A stretch of 64,000 bases of DNA from Amycolatopsis japonica (GTDB lineage Bacteria; Actinomycetota; Actinomycetes; Mycobacteriales; Pseudonocardiaceae), in the NCBI RefSeq assembly GCF_000732925.1, contig NZ_CP008953.1, positions 4,278,001-4,342,000 of the forward strand. Direction: 5' to 3'. The stretch's first letter is position 1. Each line of letters begins with the position of its first letter. A program made the translations under genes and the position numbers. Positions 47,252 to 56,815 of the stretch are shown in pieces. The notes below the pieces were generated by a model that saw only the letters and a program-made list of their open reading frames with translations, had not been told where the DNA came from and did no database searches.

Positions 47252-48221
47252 GGACAGATCTTGCCAGGCTCACCCCGAACCGCGATTCCGAGTCCGTCCA
47301 CCATTTCTCCACCGAGAAACCGGCTTCGGCCAGTTCCGCCGCGATTCCCTCCCGCCGGAACTTCGCGGAGATCTCGGTGCGCACGTATTCGCCCTCGTCG
47401 AACTTCACGTGCATGTCGGCACCCGGGATGTCGACGGCCAGCGGCTCACGTGCCCGCAGGCGCATTTCGATCCATTCGTTCTCTTCGTCCCAATACGAGA
47501 CGTGGTCGAACGCGGCCGGGTCGAAGTTCGCGCCGAGGCCGTTGTTGATCACGTGGAGCATGTTGCGGTTGAACTCGGCGGTCACCCCGGCGGCGTCGTC
47601 GTAAGCGCGCTCCAGGGTCTCTCGGTCCTTCACCAGGTCCGTCCCGAGAAGGAACCACTCCCCTTCGTCGAGCACCTCCCGGACCGAGCGCAGGAAGGTG
47701 GCTCGGTCGGCGGGGAGGAAGTTGCCGATCGTGCCGCCGAGGAAGACCACCATCCGCGGCCGGTCGCCCGGCAGCAGGTCCAGATGCTGGGTGAAGTCAC
47801 CGACCACGCCTCGGACCTCGAGGGACGGGTAGTCGGCGGTGATGGCTTCCGCGGCCTCGGCGAGCGCGGTCTCGGAGACGTCGAGCGGGACGAACTCCTT
47901 CAACGTGCCGTGGCTCGTGAGCGCGTCGAGCAGGAGCCTCGTCTTCTCGCTCGATCCGGAGCCGAGTTCGACCAGGGTGTGCGCGCCCGAGCTTTCGGCG
48001 ATCTCGCCGCCGCGCGCGGCGAGCACCTCCCGTTCGCTCCGGGTCGGGTAGTACTCGGGCAGTGCGGTGATCTTTTCGAACAGCTCGCTGCCGCGCGCGT
48101 CGTAGAACCATTTGGGCGACAACCACTTCTGGTCCGCCTCCAGGCCGGCACGGACGTCCGCGCGCAGCTGCTCGGTGATATCCGATTCGCTGTGGTGTAC
48201 GTCGAGGTCGAGTTCGGTCAT
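47244..48221 (-). CDS. egtD: L-histidine N-alpha-methyltransferase
   Basis: Trimethylates L-histidine to hercynine with three S-adenosylmethionine. 325 residues, the standard length. SAM site LVELGSGSSEKTRLLLDAL (about 84-102), and PRMVVFLGGTIGNF. Substrate residues sit in the C-terminal domain with FNRNMLHVINNGLGANF. It follows egtC with a 4-bp overlap (ATGA-type) and overlaps the Ddn-like gene. Confidence 0.96.
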   Translation of the reverse strand: MTELDLDVHHSESDITEQLRADVRAGLEADQKWLSPKWFYDARGSELFEKITALPEYYPTRSEREVLAARGGEIAESSGAHTLVELGSGSSEKTRLLLDALTSHGTLKEFVPLDVSETALAEAAEAITADYPSLEVRGVVGDFTQHLDLLPGDRPRMVVFLGGTIGNFLPADRATFLRSVREVLDEGEWFLLGTDLVKDRETLERAYDDAAGVTAEFNRNMLHVINNGLGANFDPAAFDHVSYWDEENEWIEMRLRAREPLAVDIPGADMHVKFDEGEYVRTEISAKFRREGIAAELAEAGFSVEKWWTDSESRFGVSLARSVRG

Positions 48222-48982
48222 CGTGCCTCAGGGCTCCGATCGGCTTCGAGGGGCAGGATCTCCACGCCGGCGCCGGTGACCCGGACGGCGTGGTGGTCGG
48301 GAACGGGAGTCCAGCCGGGTTCGTCGTCGCACGGTTCCGACGCGACGAGCACACCGTCTCCGATGTCCCGATAGGACAGGGAATGCGTCCACGCGGTACC
48401 GATGAGCGTCCGGCCGTCGGTCAGCAGGAGGTTGAGCCGCGAACCCGGCCCCGACTCCTCGACGACTCCGGTCAGCCAGGTGACGGCCGCGAGCGGGTCT
48501 TCGCCCGCCTCGAGCCGTTCACGCAGCAAAGCCCACAGCAGTACCGAATCCGTGGTCGCCTCCAGCGTCAGCAGCCGGGTGATCGGCAGCTTCGCGGCGA
48601 GCTCGGCCATCGAGTCCGGCCAGCCCCGCACCAGCCCGTTGTGGCTGAAGAGGTAGCCGCCGCCGGTGAACGGCGCGTTCGCCGCCTCGACCACGGGCAT
48701 CCCCGTCGTACCGTTCCGGACCGCCGCCAGGAAGGCGTGCGACCGGACCGACCCGGCGAGGGCGGGCAGGTCACCGTCCGTCCACAAAGGAGCTGACCGG
48801 CGCAGGCGCAGCGGCTCGGGGCCCTCGGCGTACCAGCCGAGGCCGTACCCGTCCGCGTTGACCGAGCCGCCGCCCCGCATGTCACGAGGGGCGTACGACT
48901 GCACGAGCAGCGAATGAGGGGCGTGAAAGAGCGTCTCGGCGGGCGAACGCGGCTCGCCGAGATACGCGACGTGACGGCACAT
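48218..48982 (-). CDS. egtC: Gamma-glutamyl-hercynylcysteine sulfoxide amidohydrolase
   Basis: Removes the gamma-glutamyl group in ergothioneine synthesis. 254 residues, class-II glutamine amidotransferase with nucleophile Cys2 (MCRHVAYLGEP), SHNG motif LFSHNGLV and NADGYGLGW. The ATG at 48982 gives Cys at position 2 after Met removal, which decides the start. It overlaps egtD and follows egtB by 5 bp. Confidence 0.95.
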   Translation of the reverse strand: MCRHVAYLGEPRSPAETLFHAPHSLLVQSYAPRDMRGGGSVNADGYGLGWYAEGPEPLRLRRSAPLWTDGDLPALAGSVRSHAFLAAVRNGTTGMPVVEAANAPFTGGGYLFSHNGLVRGWPDSMAELAAKLPITRLLTLEATTDSVLLWALLRERLEAGEDPLAAVTWLTGVVEESGPGSRLNLLLTDGRTLIGTAWTHSLSYRDIGDGVLVASEPCDDEPGWTPVPDHHAVRVTGAGVEILPLEADRSPEAR

Positions 48983-48987
48983 GCCGC

Positions 48988-50337
48988 TCAGGCCACCTCG
49001 CTCGGCCGCGCGTCCCGGGCACAGCGGAACCCGGAGAAGATCTGCCGCCGGATCGGGTGATCCCAGTTGCGGAACGTGCCGCGGATGGCCGCCGCGTCCG
49101 TGCCGAACGAGCCCCCGCGCAGGATCCGGTAGTCCCCGCCGAAGAACACCTCCGAGTACTCCTTGTACGGGAAGGCGGCGAATCCCGGATACGCCTCGAA
49201 ACCGCTGCTGGTCCACTCCCAGACGTCACCGATCAGCTGGTGCACGCCCAGCGGTGACACACCCGCCGGGTACGCGCCGACCTCCGCGGGCCGCAGATGC
49301 CGCTGCCCGAGGTTGGCGTGGTCGGGCGTGGGTTCCTCGTCGCCCCAGGGGAACCGGCGCGACCGGCCGGTCGCCGGATCGAACCGGGCGGCCTTCTCCC
49401 ACTCCGGCTCCGTCGGCAGGCGCCGCCCCGCCCAGGCCGCGTACGCCTCGGCCTCGTGGAAGGAAACGTGGACCACGGGTTCCGCGGCCGGCACCTTCTC
49501 GTAGACGCCGAACCGTGTCCGCCACCAGCCGTCCTGCTCCCGTTTCCAGAACCGCGGCGCGTCGATGCCGTGTTCGCTGCGGTACGCCCAGCCGCGCTCG
49601 CTCCACCACCTCGGGTCCTCGTAGCCGCCGGAGTCGAGGAACTCGGCGTACGCCCCACAGGTGACCGGCGCGGTGTCGATGAAGAACGCCTCCACCGCGA
49701 CCTCGTGCGCCGGACGCTCGTTGTCCAGCGCCCACGGCTCGGCGGAGGTGCCCATGGTGAAGGCACCGCCGGGTACGAACACCTCCGCGGGCAGCGGCCC
49801 GGACCGCGACGACGGCGGGGCGGGCGCGTGCAGCACCGGATCGCCCTTGCGCAGCTGATGGGTGGCCAGCATCGTCTCGTCGTGCTGCTGCTCGTGCTGG
49901 GTGATCATGCCGAAGGCGAAGGCGTCCTCGGTGAGCCGCCTGCCTTGCAGCGGAACGGTTTCCAGGATGTCGAAGGATTTCTCCCTGACCTCGCGGACGT
50001 ACTTGCGGGCTTCCTCCGGCCCCAGCAGGGGCAGCGCCGGGCGATCCGCGCGGGCGTGCTGGAACGCGTCGTAGATGTCGTCGATGTCGGGCCGGAGCGC
50101 CTCGCGGCCGCCGACGTCGCGCACCAGCCAGAGCTCTTCCTGGCTGCCGATGTGCGCGAGGTCCCAGACCAGCGGCGACATCAGTTTCGAATGCTGGCGG
50201 ACCAGGTCTTCGTCGTCGACGCTCGTCAGCGCGACACTGCGCTCACGGGCTCTGGTGAGCGCCTCGGCCGCGTGAGCCCGCAGGTCTTGCGGGCTCAGCG
50301 CGCGAAGCGGGTTGGTCTCGGTGCTTTCCACGCTCAT
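48988..50337 (-). CDS. egtB: Hercynine oxygenase (sulfoxide synthase)
   Basis: Iron-dependent formation of gamma-glutamyl-hercynylcysteine sulfoxide from hercynine, gamma-Glu-Cys and O2. 449 residues. DinB-like N-terminus with iron His62 (LAHIG), His148 and His152 (HEQQHDE), and a C-terminal formylglycine-enzyme-like lectin fold with GGAFTMG, GDVWEWT and RGGSFGT. The EgtB class matches the use of gamma-glutamylcysteine supplied by egtA next door. Start overlaps the egtA stop (ATGA). Confidence 0.96.
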   Translation of the reverse strand: MSVESTETNPLRALSPQDLRAHAAEALTRARERSVALTSVDDEDLVRQHSKLMSPLVWDLAHIGSQEELWLVRDVGGREALRPDIDDIYDAFQHARADRPALPLLGPEEARKYVREVREKSFDILETVPLQGRRLTEDAFAFGMITQHEQQHDETMLATHQLRKGDPVLHAPAPPSSRSGPLPAEVFVPGGAFTMGTSAEPWALDNERPAHEVAVEAFFIDTAPVTCGAYAEFLDSGGYEDPRWWSERGWAYRSEHGIDAPRFWKREQDGWWRTRFGVYEKVPAAEPVVHVSFHEAEAYAAWAGRRLPTEPEWEKAARFDPATGRSRRFPWGDEEPTPDHANLGQRHLRPAEVGAYPAGVSPLGVHQLIGDVWEWTSSGFEAYPGFAAFPYKEYSEVFFGGDYRILRGGSFGTDAAAIRGTFRNWDHPIRRQIFSGFRCARDARPSEVA

Positions 50338-51596
50338 GACTGGTGGCTCCTCGAACCCCTCACGAGGGATTGCACGCCCTCGCTGATCTCGGTGATGGTC
50401 TCCGGCGGCAGACCGGTCGTGCCCAGCTCGGCACAGCCGAGGTCCACCACCTTGCTCGCGACGTCGGCGATCGCCCGGTCGGCGAGGCCGAACCGGGCCG
50501 CGCACTCCCAGCGGCCCATGACCGGTTCGCACAGTTCGAGCACCTTGTCCGCTGTGGACGGACGCGCGAGCAGTGCGGCCAGCAGGGCCACCGGGTGCAG
50601 CCACCTGGCGGCGGGCTGGGCGTCCAGGTAACGGATCTCCAGATACCCCTGTGGACGGACCGGGGTGAAGAACGTCGTCAGGTGATAGGCCAGGTCGTCC
50701 TCGGTCGGCTTGCCGAGCCCGGCGCCCTCGCCCCGTCCGTCGATCCAGTCGGCGAAGGTCAGGGAATCGGGCGCGTCCCAGCGGCCGTCGGGGCCGGGAA
50801 GGACCATCAACGGGGTGTCCAGGACCCTGCCCGCCCACCCGGCGGCCGGATCCTTGCCCGGTTCCGCCGACCGGGTGCGGGCCTTCTCCGTTTCCATGAC
50901 GGCGAGCCAGCGCGCGGACGCGTGGCCGGTGTCGCGTCCGGCGTGGATCCGGGAATTGGCGAAGGTGGCGAGCAGAGGTGGGCCGAGCGCGTGGACAGCG
51001 GCCCAGCGGACCGGCAGATCGTGTGCCTCGCCGGTGTCCACACAGACCTGCAGGCCCGCGGTGCTGCACATCATCGTCGCGCCGCCGTCGCCCATCGGGG
51101 CGAAACGGCGTTCCATCGCGGCGTAGCGCGGGGTGCCCAGCTTGCGGGCGGGGGCGCGATGCCTGTCTATCCCGGTGTCCCCCAGGTACAGGCCTCGTGC
51201 GGCGAGAAGACTTTCGAGATGGGCCAGATCGGCCGAGACGACGGCGTCCAGGTGACGCAGCGTGGTCTGTGGTTGAGCGGAGATCTCCACCTGGCATCCG
51301 GGCTCGAGGCTCAGCGGTGAACCTGCCGGAAGCGGGAGGGCGGGGCTGTCGGGGCGCAATGTCCGCGGTGTGTGCGGACCGAGCGCGCCGGCGAGATCGT
51401 CGGGATCGAGGGGCCGGGCGGGTTCGTCGGCGTAGTGCACGGTGAATTCCAGCTCTACGCCGAGAAGTCTCGGTGGCCCGTGTTTGAAGCACACGGAAGC
51501 CACATACGCCTCACCTTCGGCGCGGTCCGAAAGGACCTTCGCCGTCGCGTTCGACGCGCTCCCGGACTTCTCGGGGAAATCATGAACAGTAGTCAT
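50334..51596 (-). CDS. egtA: Glutamate-cysteine ligase (ergothioneine branch)
   Basis: Makes gamma-glutamylcysteine for EgtB with ATP. 420 residues, GCS2/EgtA type. Opening GVELEFTVHYADEPARP carries the metal-binding Glu residues; MCSTAGLQVCVD and YLEIRYLDAQP are active-site strands. First gene of the egtABCD-ddn operon. The promoter lies in 51597-51724, which holds GTCCGA/TCGGAC arms 19 bp apart but no clear hexamers. No EgtE gene is in the window. Confidence 0.93.
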   Translation of the reverse strand: MTTVHDFPEKSGSASNATAKVLSDRAEGEAYVASVCFKHGPPRLLGVELEFTVHYADEPARPLDPDDLAGALGPHTPRTLRPDSPALPLPAGSPLSLEPGCQVEISAQPQTTLRHLDAVVSADLAHLESLLAARGLYLGDTGIDRHRAPARKLGTPRYAAMERRFAPMGDGGATMMCSTAGLQVCVDTGEAHDLPVRWAAVHALGPPLLATFANSRIHAGRDTGHASARWLAVMETEKARTRSAEPGKDPAAGWAGRVLDTPLMVLPGPDGRWDAPDSLTFADWIDGRGEGAGLGKPTEDDLAYHLTTFFTPVRPQGYLEIRYLDAQPAARWLHPVALLAALLARPSTADKVLELCEPVMGRWECAARFGLADRAIADVASKVVDLGCAELGTTGLPPETITEISEGVQSLVRGSRSHQS

Positions 51597-51724
51597 CTTT
51601 CCGCCGTCCAGTCGGTTGTCCGATAACTGAGATACCTTGACTTCGGACGCTACACGCGGGGTCCGACAAAATCAGTCCGGTTCTTGCCGGGCAGGATCGC
51701 CGGACCACGTTCCGGGACGGACGA

Positions 51725-52648
51725 TCAGGGCAAAGCGGGCTCCGTGCCCAGGCCCAGCGCGGCCGCCGCGTTCCGCACCGCCTCGATCACCAGCTGCAGC
51801 GCCGGCCGCCGCGACGAGGTCGTCCGGTAGGCGATCGAAACCGTCCGGAGCAACGGTGTGGTCAACGCGACGACGTCGATCCCCGGCGGCCGGAGCCCGA
51901 GCCCGAGGTCGGAAACGAGGGTCACCCCGAGCCCCGCCCTGACCATCGCCATCGCCGTGGACTGCTCCTCGACCTCGTGGTTGATCTTGGGCTCGAATCC
52001 GTGCCGGTGACACGCCGTGCGCACCGCGCGGCCGAAATGACTCTTCGGGCTGGCGAGGATCCAGGGATGCTCACCCAGTTCGAGTAAAGACGCGCTGCCG
52101 GCGGGCACCGCGCCGGCGGGTACGGCGGCGTGCAGCCGTTCGACCGCGATCACCGCGCGCTCCAGGCCCGCGTCCCACGGCATCGGCGCGTCGGAATAGT
52201 CGAGGACGAACGACAGATCCAGTTCGCCGTCACGCACGGCGTCGGCGGTGTCCTCGGGAGCCAGCTCACGGGTCCGGACCTGGATGCCCGGATGCTCACC
52301 CGCGAGCGCGGCCAGAGCGTGCGGCAGCAGACCCGACGCCACCGACGCCCACACTCCGGCCATGAGGCGCACCGAAACGGTTTCCTGCGCCTCTTCCAAG
52401 GCCAGTGTCGCCCGTTCGACCGACCCCAGGATCTCCTCGGCGTGCTCGGTGAGCAGCAACCCCAGTTCGGTCAGCTGCACCCGTCTGCCGAATCGTTCGA
52501 ACAGCTTCGCGCCCACGTCCCGCTCCAGCTGAGCCAGCTGCTGCGATACCGCCGAAGCGGTGTAATGCAGCGAAGCGGCGGCCGCCGTGACGGTGCCGCG
52601 CCTGCTCAGCTCGCGGAGCATCCGCAGGCGGTGCAACGAAAGCTCCAT
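51725..52648 (-). CDS. LysR-family regulator
   Basis: 307 residues. HTH MELSLHRLRMLRELSRRGT and ASAVSQQLAQLERDVGAKLFERFGR. Effector domain about 90-300. Divergent from the amino-acid dehydrogenase at 52812 with a 163-bp gap, so it is the likely regulator of that gene. Start ATG 52648 is chosen from the family N-terminus. Confidence 0.87.
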   Translation of the reverse strand: MELSLHRLRMLRELSRRGTVTAAAASLHYTASAVSQQLAQLERDVGAKLFERFGRRVQLTELGLLLTEHAEEILGSVERATLALEEAQETVSVRLMAGVWASVASGLLPHALAALAGEHPGIQVRTRELAPEDTADAVRDGELDLSFVLDYSDAPMPWDAGLERAVIAVERLHAAVPAGAVPAGSASLLELGEHPWILASPKSHFGRAVRTACHRHGFEPKINHEVEEQSTAMAMVRAGLGVTLVSDLGLGLRPPGIDVVALTTPLLRTVSIAYRTTSSRRPALQLVIEAVRNAAAALGLGTEPALP

Positions 52649-52811
52649 GGCCCCAACGTAATCGGGTGCGGTCGCGGACGCCCGGTGACGCGTTACACCA
52701 GTTTCTCTGCACATCATCGTTCAGATTCGGTAAATGGACGCGCGCGCCCGCGTGGGCGCACCCTCGGAAGTGGCGCAGGAACGACCCCGAATCCACGAAG
52801 GAGGTGGCCGC

Positions 52812-53999
52812 ATGGCCGCGAGGAACGCCGAACCGCTGATGAGGCTCGTCTGGACCGACCCCGTCACCGGTGCCACCGGCTACCTCGTAGTGCACAGCCT
52901 GGTCTCCGGTATCGCGACCGGCGGGACCCGGATGCGCGCGGGCTGCACGATGACCGAGGTCGAAGACCTGGCGAGGGGGATGGCGAACAAGACCGCGACC
53001 TTCGGCCTGCCGGTCGGCGGGGCCAAGGGCGGTATCGACTTCGATCCGAAGGACGAGCGTGCTTTCGGTGTGCTGGAACGGTTCTGCTCGTTCCTGCGGC
53101 CGTGGATCGACAACCACTGGGTGACCGCCGAGGACCTCGGCGTGCCCCAGCACCTGATCGACGAGGTGTTCGCGAAGCTCGGGCTCGAGCAGTCGTACCA
53201 CGCCGCGATCCGTCGTTCGGCCGATCCGGCGCACACCCTTCGCCGCGTGCAGGCCGGGCTGAGCACTCCGGTCCCCGGCGGGCTCCTGCTCGGCGACGTG
53301 ATCGGCGGCTACGGCGTCGCACAGGCCTGCCTCGGTGTCGCCGACGCGTGGGAATGGGCCGCCGAGAAGACCACGGTCGCCATCCAGGGCATCGGCACCA
53401 TGGGCGGCGGCGCGGCCTGGTATCTGCACGAAGCCGGGATGAAGGTCGTCGCTGTCGCCGACGCGGCCGGGACGCTGTACCGGCCCGAAGGTCTCGACAT
53501 CCCCGCGCTGCTGGAACTGCGCGACTCCTACGGCGAGATCGACCGGAGCCGGCTCCCCGCCGACGTCCGGCTGCTCCCCCGCGACGAGATCGTGGCGACG
53601 GAGGCGGACATCCTCGTCCCGGCGGCGATCTCCTACGCGCTGCGCGCCGGGAACCAGGGCGTCGTCAAGGCGAAGGTCGTCATCGAAGCGGCCAACGCGG
53701 CGACCACGCCCGACGCCGAGGCGGGGCTGGCGGCCCGTGGTATCCCGGTGATCCCGGACTTCGTCGCGAACGCCGGCGCGGCCGCGTGGGCCTGGTGGCT
53801 CCTGCTCGGCGAGGTCGGCGCCGATCCCGCCGATTCGTTCCTGCGCCTGCGGACCGAGATGCGGGCGAAGGTGGCCCTGCTGCTGAGTTCGTGGAACCTG
53901 GACCGGATCGCACCCCGCACCACCGGGCTGCGGCTCGCCGAAACCACCCGTTCGGACGCCACCGCTCCCGAAACCTCCCCCGCGCTGGTCATCCCCTGA
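52812..53999 (+). CDS. Glu/Leu/Phe/Val dehydrogenase
   Basis: NAD(P)-dependent oxidative deamination of an amino acid. 395 residues. GLPVGGAKGGIDFDP carries the catalytic Lys, TAEDLGVP the catalytic Asp, and the Rossmann motif VAIQGIGTMGGGAAWYL follows. Leu/Val/Phe specificity and Glu specificity cannot be separated from sequence here. ATG 52812 has GGAGGTGG upstream; the longer frame adds an Arg-rich stretch. Divergent from LysR and followed by a hairpin. Confidence 0.87.
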   Translation: MAARNAEPLMRLVWTDPVTGATGYLVVHSLVSGIATGGTRMRAGCTMTEVEDLARGMANKTATFGLPVGGAKGGIDFDPKDERAFGVLERFCSFLRPWIDNHWVTAEDLGVPQHLIDEVFAKLGLEQSYHAAIRRSADPAHTLRRVQAGLSTPVPGGLLLGDVIGGYGVAQACLGVADAWEWAAEKTTVAIQGIGTMGGGAAWYLHEAGMKVVAVADAAGTLYRPEGLDIPALLELRDSYGEIDRSRLPADVRLLPRDEIVATEADILVPAAISYALRAGNQGVVKAKVVIEAANAATTPDAEAGLAARGIPVIPDFVANAGAAAWAWWLLLGEVGADPADSFLRLRTEMRAKVALLLSSWNLDRIAPRTTGLRLAETTRSDATAPETSPALVIP

Positions 54000-54002
54000 C
54001 AA

Positions 54003-54059
54003 CGCGCGTGAAGGCCTCCTTCCCTCGGCTCAGTCGAGGGAAGGAGGCCTTCACGCGCG
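54003..54059. terminator. 25-bp perfect hairpin between convergent genes
   Basis: Arms 54003-54027 and 54035-54059 pair fully around GCTCAGT. Outer part CGCGCGTGAAGGCC, core GAAGGCCTCCTTC. The inner CCCTCG and loop almost equal those of the hairpin at 25507, but the CCCCC has become CCTCC with a matching change in the other arm. Confidence 0.75.
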
Positions 54060-54068
54060 ATCCGTGGC

Positions 54069-55016
54069 TCAGGAAGCGAAGCGGTCCGTCGCGCCGATGA
54101 GGACTTCGCGCATCGGCTCGTCCTGGGTGCTGTGGCCGACCTCGTCGATGACCACCAGTTCGCTGCCGGGCCACGCGTGCGCCAGCTCCCACGGGGTGCC
54201 GATGAGGTTGCCCAGGTCGAGACTTCCTTCGGCGAGCACGGCCGGGATGTGGGCCAGTTTCCCGGCCTCCCGCAACACCACGCCTTCGTCCAAAAAGGAC
54301 CCTTGGCTCCAGTAGTGCGTGACCAGCCTGGCGAAGGCGAGCCGGAACTCCGGCGTCTCGAAGCTCTTGTACGGCGGCGAGGTCGGGATGATCGCGTCCT
54401 CCCAGGCGCACCAGTCGGCCGCCGCCTTCTCGTGCACCGCCGGGTCGGGGTCCATCAGCAACTTGAGGTATGCCGCCGCCAGGTCACCGTCGCGATCCTC
54501 TTCGGGAACGCCGTCGCGGAACTTCGCCCACGCCTCGGGGAAGACGCCGCCCAGGCCGCGGGTGAGCAGGTCGGTCTCGCTCCGCCGTCCGGTCGCCAAG
54601 CCCATCAGGACCATCTCCGAGACCCGGTCCGGATGGCGCTCGGCGTAGACCAGCGCGAGCACCGAGCCCCAGGAACCGCCGAAGAGCAGCCACTTCTCGA
54701 TGCCCAGATGCTCGCGAAGGCGTTCCATGTCCGCGATCAGGTGGTCGGTGGTGTTGGCGGAAAGGTCGGCCTCGGGCTCCCCCGCGTGCGGGGTGCTCCG
54801 GCCGCAGCCTCGCTGATCGAACAGCACGACGCGGTACTTGGCCGGGTCGAAGTACCGGCGCAGCCCGGTACTGCAGCCGGTGCCGGGGCCGCCGTGCAGT
54901 GTGACGGCGGGTTTGCCGTCGGGATTCCCGCAGACCTCCCAGTACACGAGGTGCCCGTCGCCGACGTCGAGCATCCCGTGGTCGTACGGTTCGATTTCCG
55001 GATACAGCCGTGTCAC
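54069..55016 (-). CDS. pip: Proline iminopeptidase
   Basis: Cleaves N-terminal proline. 315 residues, S33 family. Oxyanion HGGPGTG (41-47), nucleophile GGSWGS (Ser115), DQRGCGRS, and a late Asp/His pair (DEVGHS). GTG 55016. The 217-bp gap to the SCO6745-like gene holds the palindrome ACAGCGCTGT at 55050-55059, and no gene. Confidence 0.94.
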   Translation of the reverse strand: MTRLYPEIEPYDHGMLDVGDGHLVYWEVCGNPDGKPAVTLHGGPGTGCSTGLRRYFDPAKYRVVLFDQRGCGRSTPHAGEPEADLSANTTDHLIADMERLREHLGIEKWLLFGGSWGSVLALVYAERHPDRVSEMVLMGLATGRRSETDLLTRGLGGVFPEAWAKFRDGVPEEDRDGDLAAAYLKLLMDPDPAVHEKAAADWCAWEDAIIPTSPPYKSFETPEFRLAFARLVTHYWSQGSFLDEGVVLREAGKLAHIPAVLAEGSLDLGNLIGTPWELAHAWPGSELVVIDEVGHSTQDEPMREVLIGATDRFAS

Positions 55017-55233
55017 GTTCTCGTCCTCCCAGACCCCGCCAGAAATACAACAGCGCTGTCACAATAGCCGGGGTCGTGTCCTGGCGCGCGGGATTAAGCA
55101 GTGCGGGGACTTGGGCGAGCGTCCCGATCTTCCGCGAAATTCCCTGCACCGGATGTCTGTTCCGGCGTGACTGATTCGTGGACAAGGTGAGCGGCCGCCG
55201 CGAGGGTGCCGCCACGAAGCCTCAGGGGATGAG

Positions 55234-56055
55234 ATGCCGAACGCCCGCCGCATGTACGACCTGATCGAGCCCATCGGCCTGGTGCCCTACTTCGCCGACG
55301 AGTCGGACGAGGCCCTGATCGCGCTCGGCCTGCGCGGCCAATGGGACGCCTACTTCGCCGGGCGAGCCGCGCCGTTCGGGCGGTCGGTGCCCGCCGAGGT
55401 CGTCCACGCGATCTTCTACAACTTCGCCCCCGGCGAGGTGGCCCGCCACATCCCGAAGGTCTGGGAGCTGACCACCCCCGAGGCGGCCTTGGCCGCCCGC
55501 GAACGAGGATGCGTCGCGGGGATGCGGCGGATCCTCGGCGAACTCGCCGACGCCTCCGAGATCACCCGCGCAGGCGACCTCCTGCTGAAAGCCGCGACCA
55601 GCGCGCCGGTGGAGGGACGCGCCCTCTACGCCGCCCTCCGCACTGTCCCGGTCCCGCGGGAGCCCGTGGCCAGGCTGTGGCACGCCGCCACTCTCCTGCG
55701 TGAACACCGCGGCGACGGCCACACCGTCGCCTTGCTGGCCGAGGGCATCGGCGGCACGGAGTCCCATGTGCTCCACGCCCTGTCCGTCGACATCCCCGCG
55801 AACGAGTTCGGCCGGGTCTGGCACCTCCCCGCCGCCCGGCTGACCGCGATCGTCGACGGGATGCGCGACCGCGGTCTCGTCGGGGACGACGGCCGGCTCA
55901 CCCCGGCCGGGCGCGCCACGAAGGAACGCGTCGAGGCCATGACCGACAGGCTCGCGGAGACGCCATACAACGCCCTTAGCGCCCAAGAACTCGAGTGTCT
56001 CGTCGCCGACCTCGAACCGATCTCGGCCGCGCTCAGGGCGGTGTTCCCGTGGTGA
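55234..56055 (+). CDS. SCO6745-family helical protein
   Basis: 273 residues, helical with a winged-helix-like C-terminus (ARLTAIVDGMRDRGLVGDDGRLT). The opening RRMYDLIEPIGLVPYF and RGQWDAYFAGRAAPFG match the SCO6745 family, of unknown function. A MarR-like role has been suggested for the C-terminus only. It stands alone and is convergent with the espG-like gene (4-bp gap). Confidence 0.7.
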   Translation: MPNARRMYDLIEPIGLVPYFADESDEALIALGLRGQWDAYFAGRAAPFGRSVPAEVVHAIFYNFAPGEVARHIPKVWELTTPEAALAARERGCVAGMRRILGELADASEITRAGDLLLKAATSAPVEGRALYAALRTVPVPREPVARLWHAATLLREHRGDGHTVALLAEGIGGTESHVLHALSVDIPANEFGRVWHLPAARLTAIVDGMRDRGLVGDDGRLTPAGRATKERVEAMTDRLAETPYNALSAQELECLVADLEPISAALRAVFPW

Positions 56056-56059
56056 CGGT

Positions 56060-56812
56060 CTAGCCGGCCAGGGTGCTGGAGACGTGCCTGAGCGCGTCTG
56101 CCAGCTCCGCCGGGCCCGCCGGTCCGATGTGGACCACGGCGTCGTTGCCATGGCCGGTCGTGTAGCTCAGGTACCGGCCCCAGTCCGTGTCGGCGAAATG
56201 GAGCGGATCCTCGGCGGCCACATGCCTGCCGACCTCGTCCCGCTTGCCGACGTAGAGCTCGCCGCTCCCCTCGACCGGTCGCTGCACGAGGCTGACGATG
56301 TCCGCGATCACCGGCGGCAGCGAATGCGTGTCCGGGCCGCGGCGGGCCGCTTCTTCGAGCTCGTACGCGCGGACCGTGCGCAGCCTGCCGCCACCCGCCG
56401 GGACGGGCGGCAGCTGTTCGATCAGCGTTTCGGGCAACCGTCGCCGATCGATCTCCTGCAGCCCGACCCAGTCGCCCGACGCCACCGCCAGGACCGCCTG
56501 CAGCCCCAGCGAAGCGGCGAGGACGCCGTAGGTCTGGCCTCCCGTGTTCACCCAGCCGTAGTACTCGATGGCCGGTTTCGTGAGCACCGGAAGCCAGTCC
56601 AGGAAGTCGACCGACGCGCGGCCGCTCGAATCCAGCAGCCCGGCCTGCGCCAGCGCCGCTTCCACACGCTTGTCCGCCTCCGCGCGGGCCGTCCTGGACA
56701 GCCAGCGCGGTTCGGGACGCAGCGTGATGTGCAGGTCGCCGACGCGTTCGCGTTCGGCGAGCACCGCCAAGGCTTCGACCGGGACGTCCACCCGGCCTGT
56801 TCTCACGGTCAT
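56060..56812 (-). CDS. ESX secretion-associated EspG-like protein
   Basis: 250 residues. The EspG fold: VDVPVEALAVLAERERVGDLHI at the start, a central beta-sheet, and SYTTGHGNDAVVHIGPAGPAELADAL at the end. EspG binds the tips of PE/PPE heterodimers and delivers them to ESX. Last gene of a four-gene set with PE-like, lipoprotein and PPE-like genes. Confidence 0.85.
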   Translation of the reverse strand: MTVRTGRVDVPVEALAVLAERERVGDLHITLRPEPRWLSRTARAEADKRVEAALAQAGLLDSSGRASVDFLDWLPVLTKPAIEYYGWVNTGGQTYGVLAASLGLQAVLAVASGDWVGLQEIDRRRLPETLIEQLPPVPAGGGRLRTVRAYELEEAARRGPDTHSLPPVIADIVSLVQRPVEGSGELYVGKRDEVGRHVAAEDPLHFADTDWGRYLSYTTGHGNDAVVHIGPAGPAELADALRHVSSTLAG

Positions 56813-56815
56813 CCG

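Noticed and set aside
55050..55059. ACAGCGCTGT as a confirmed operator
   Set aside because: A perfect but short palindrome with no matching regulator nearby; kept only as a note under pip.
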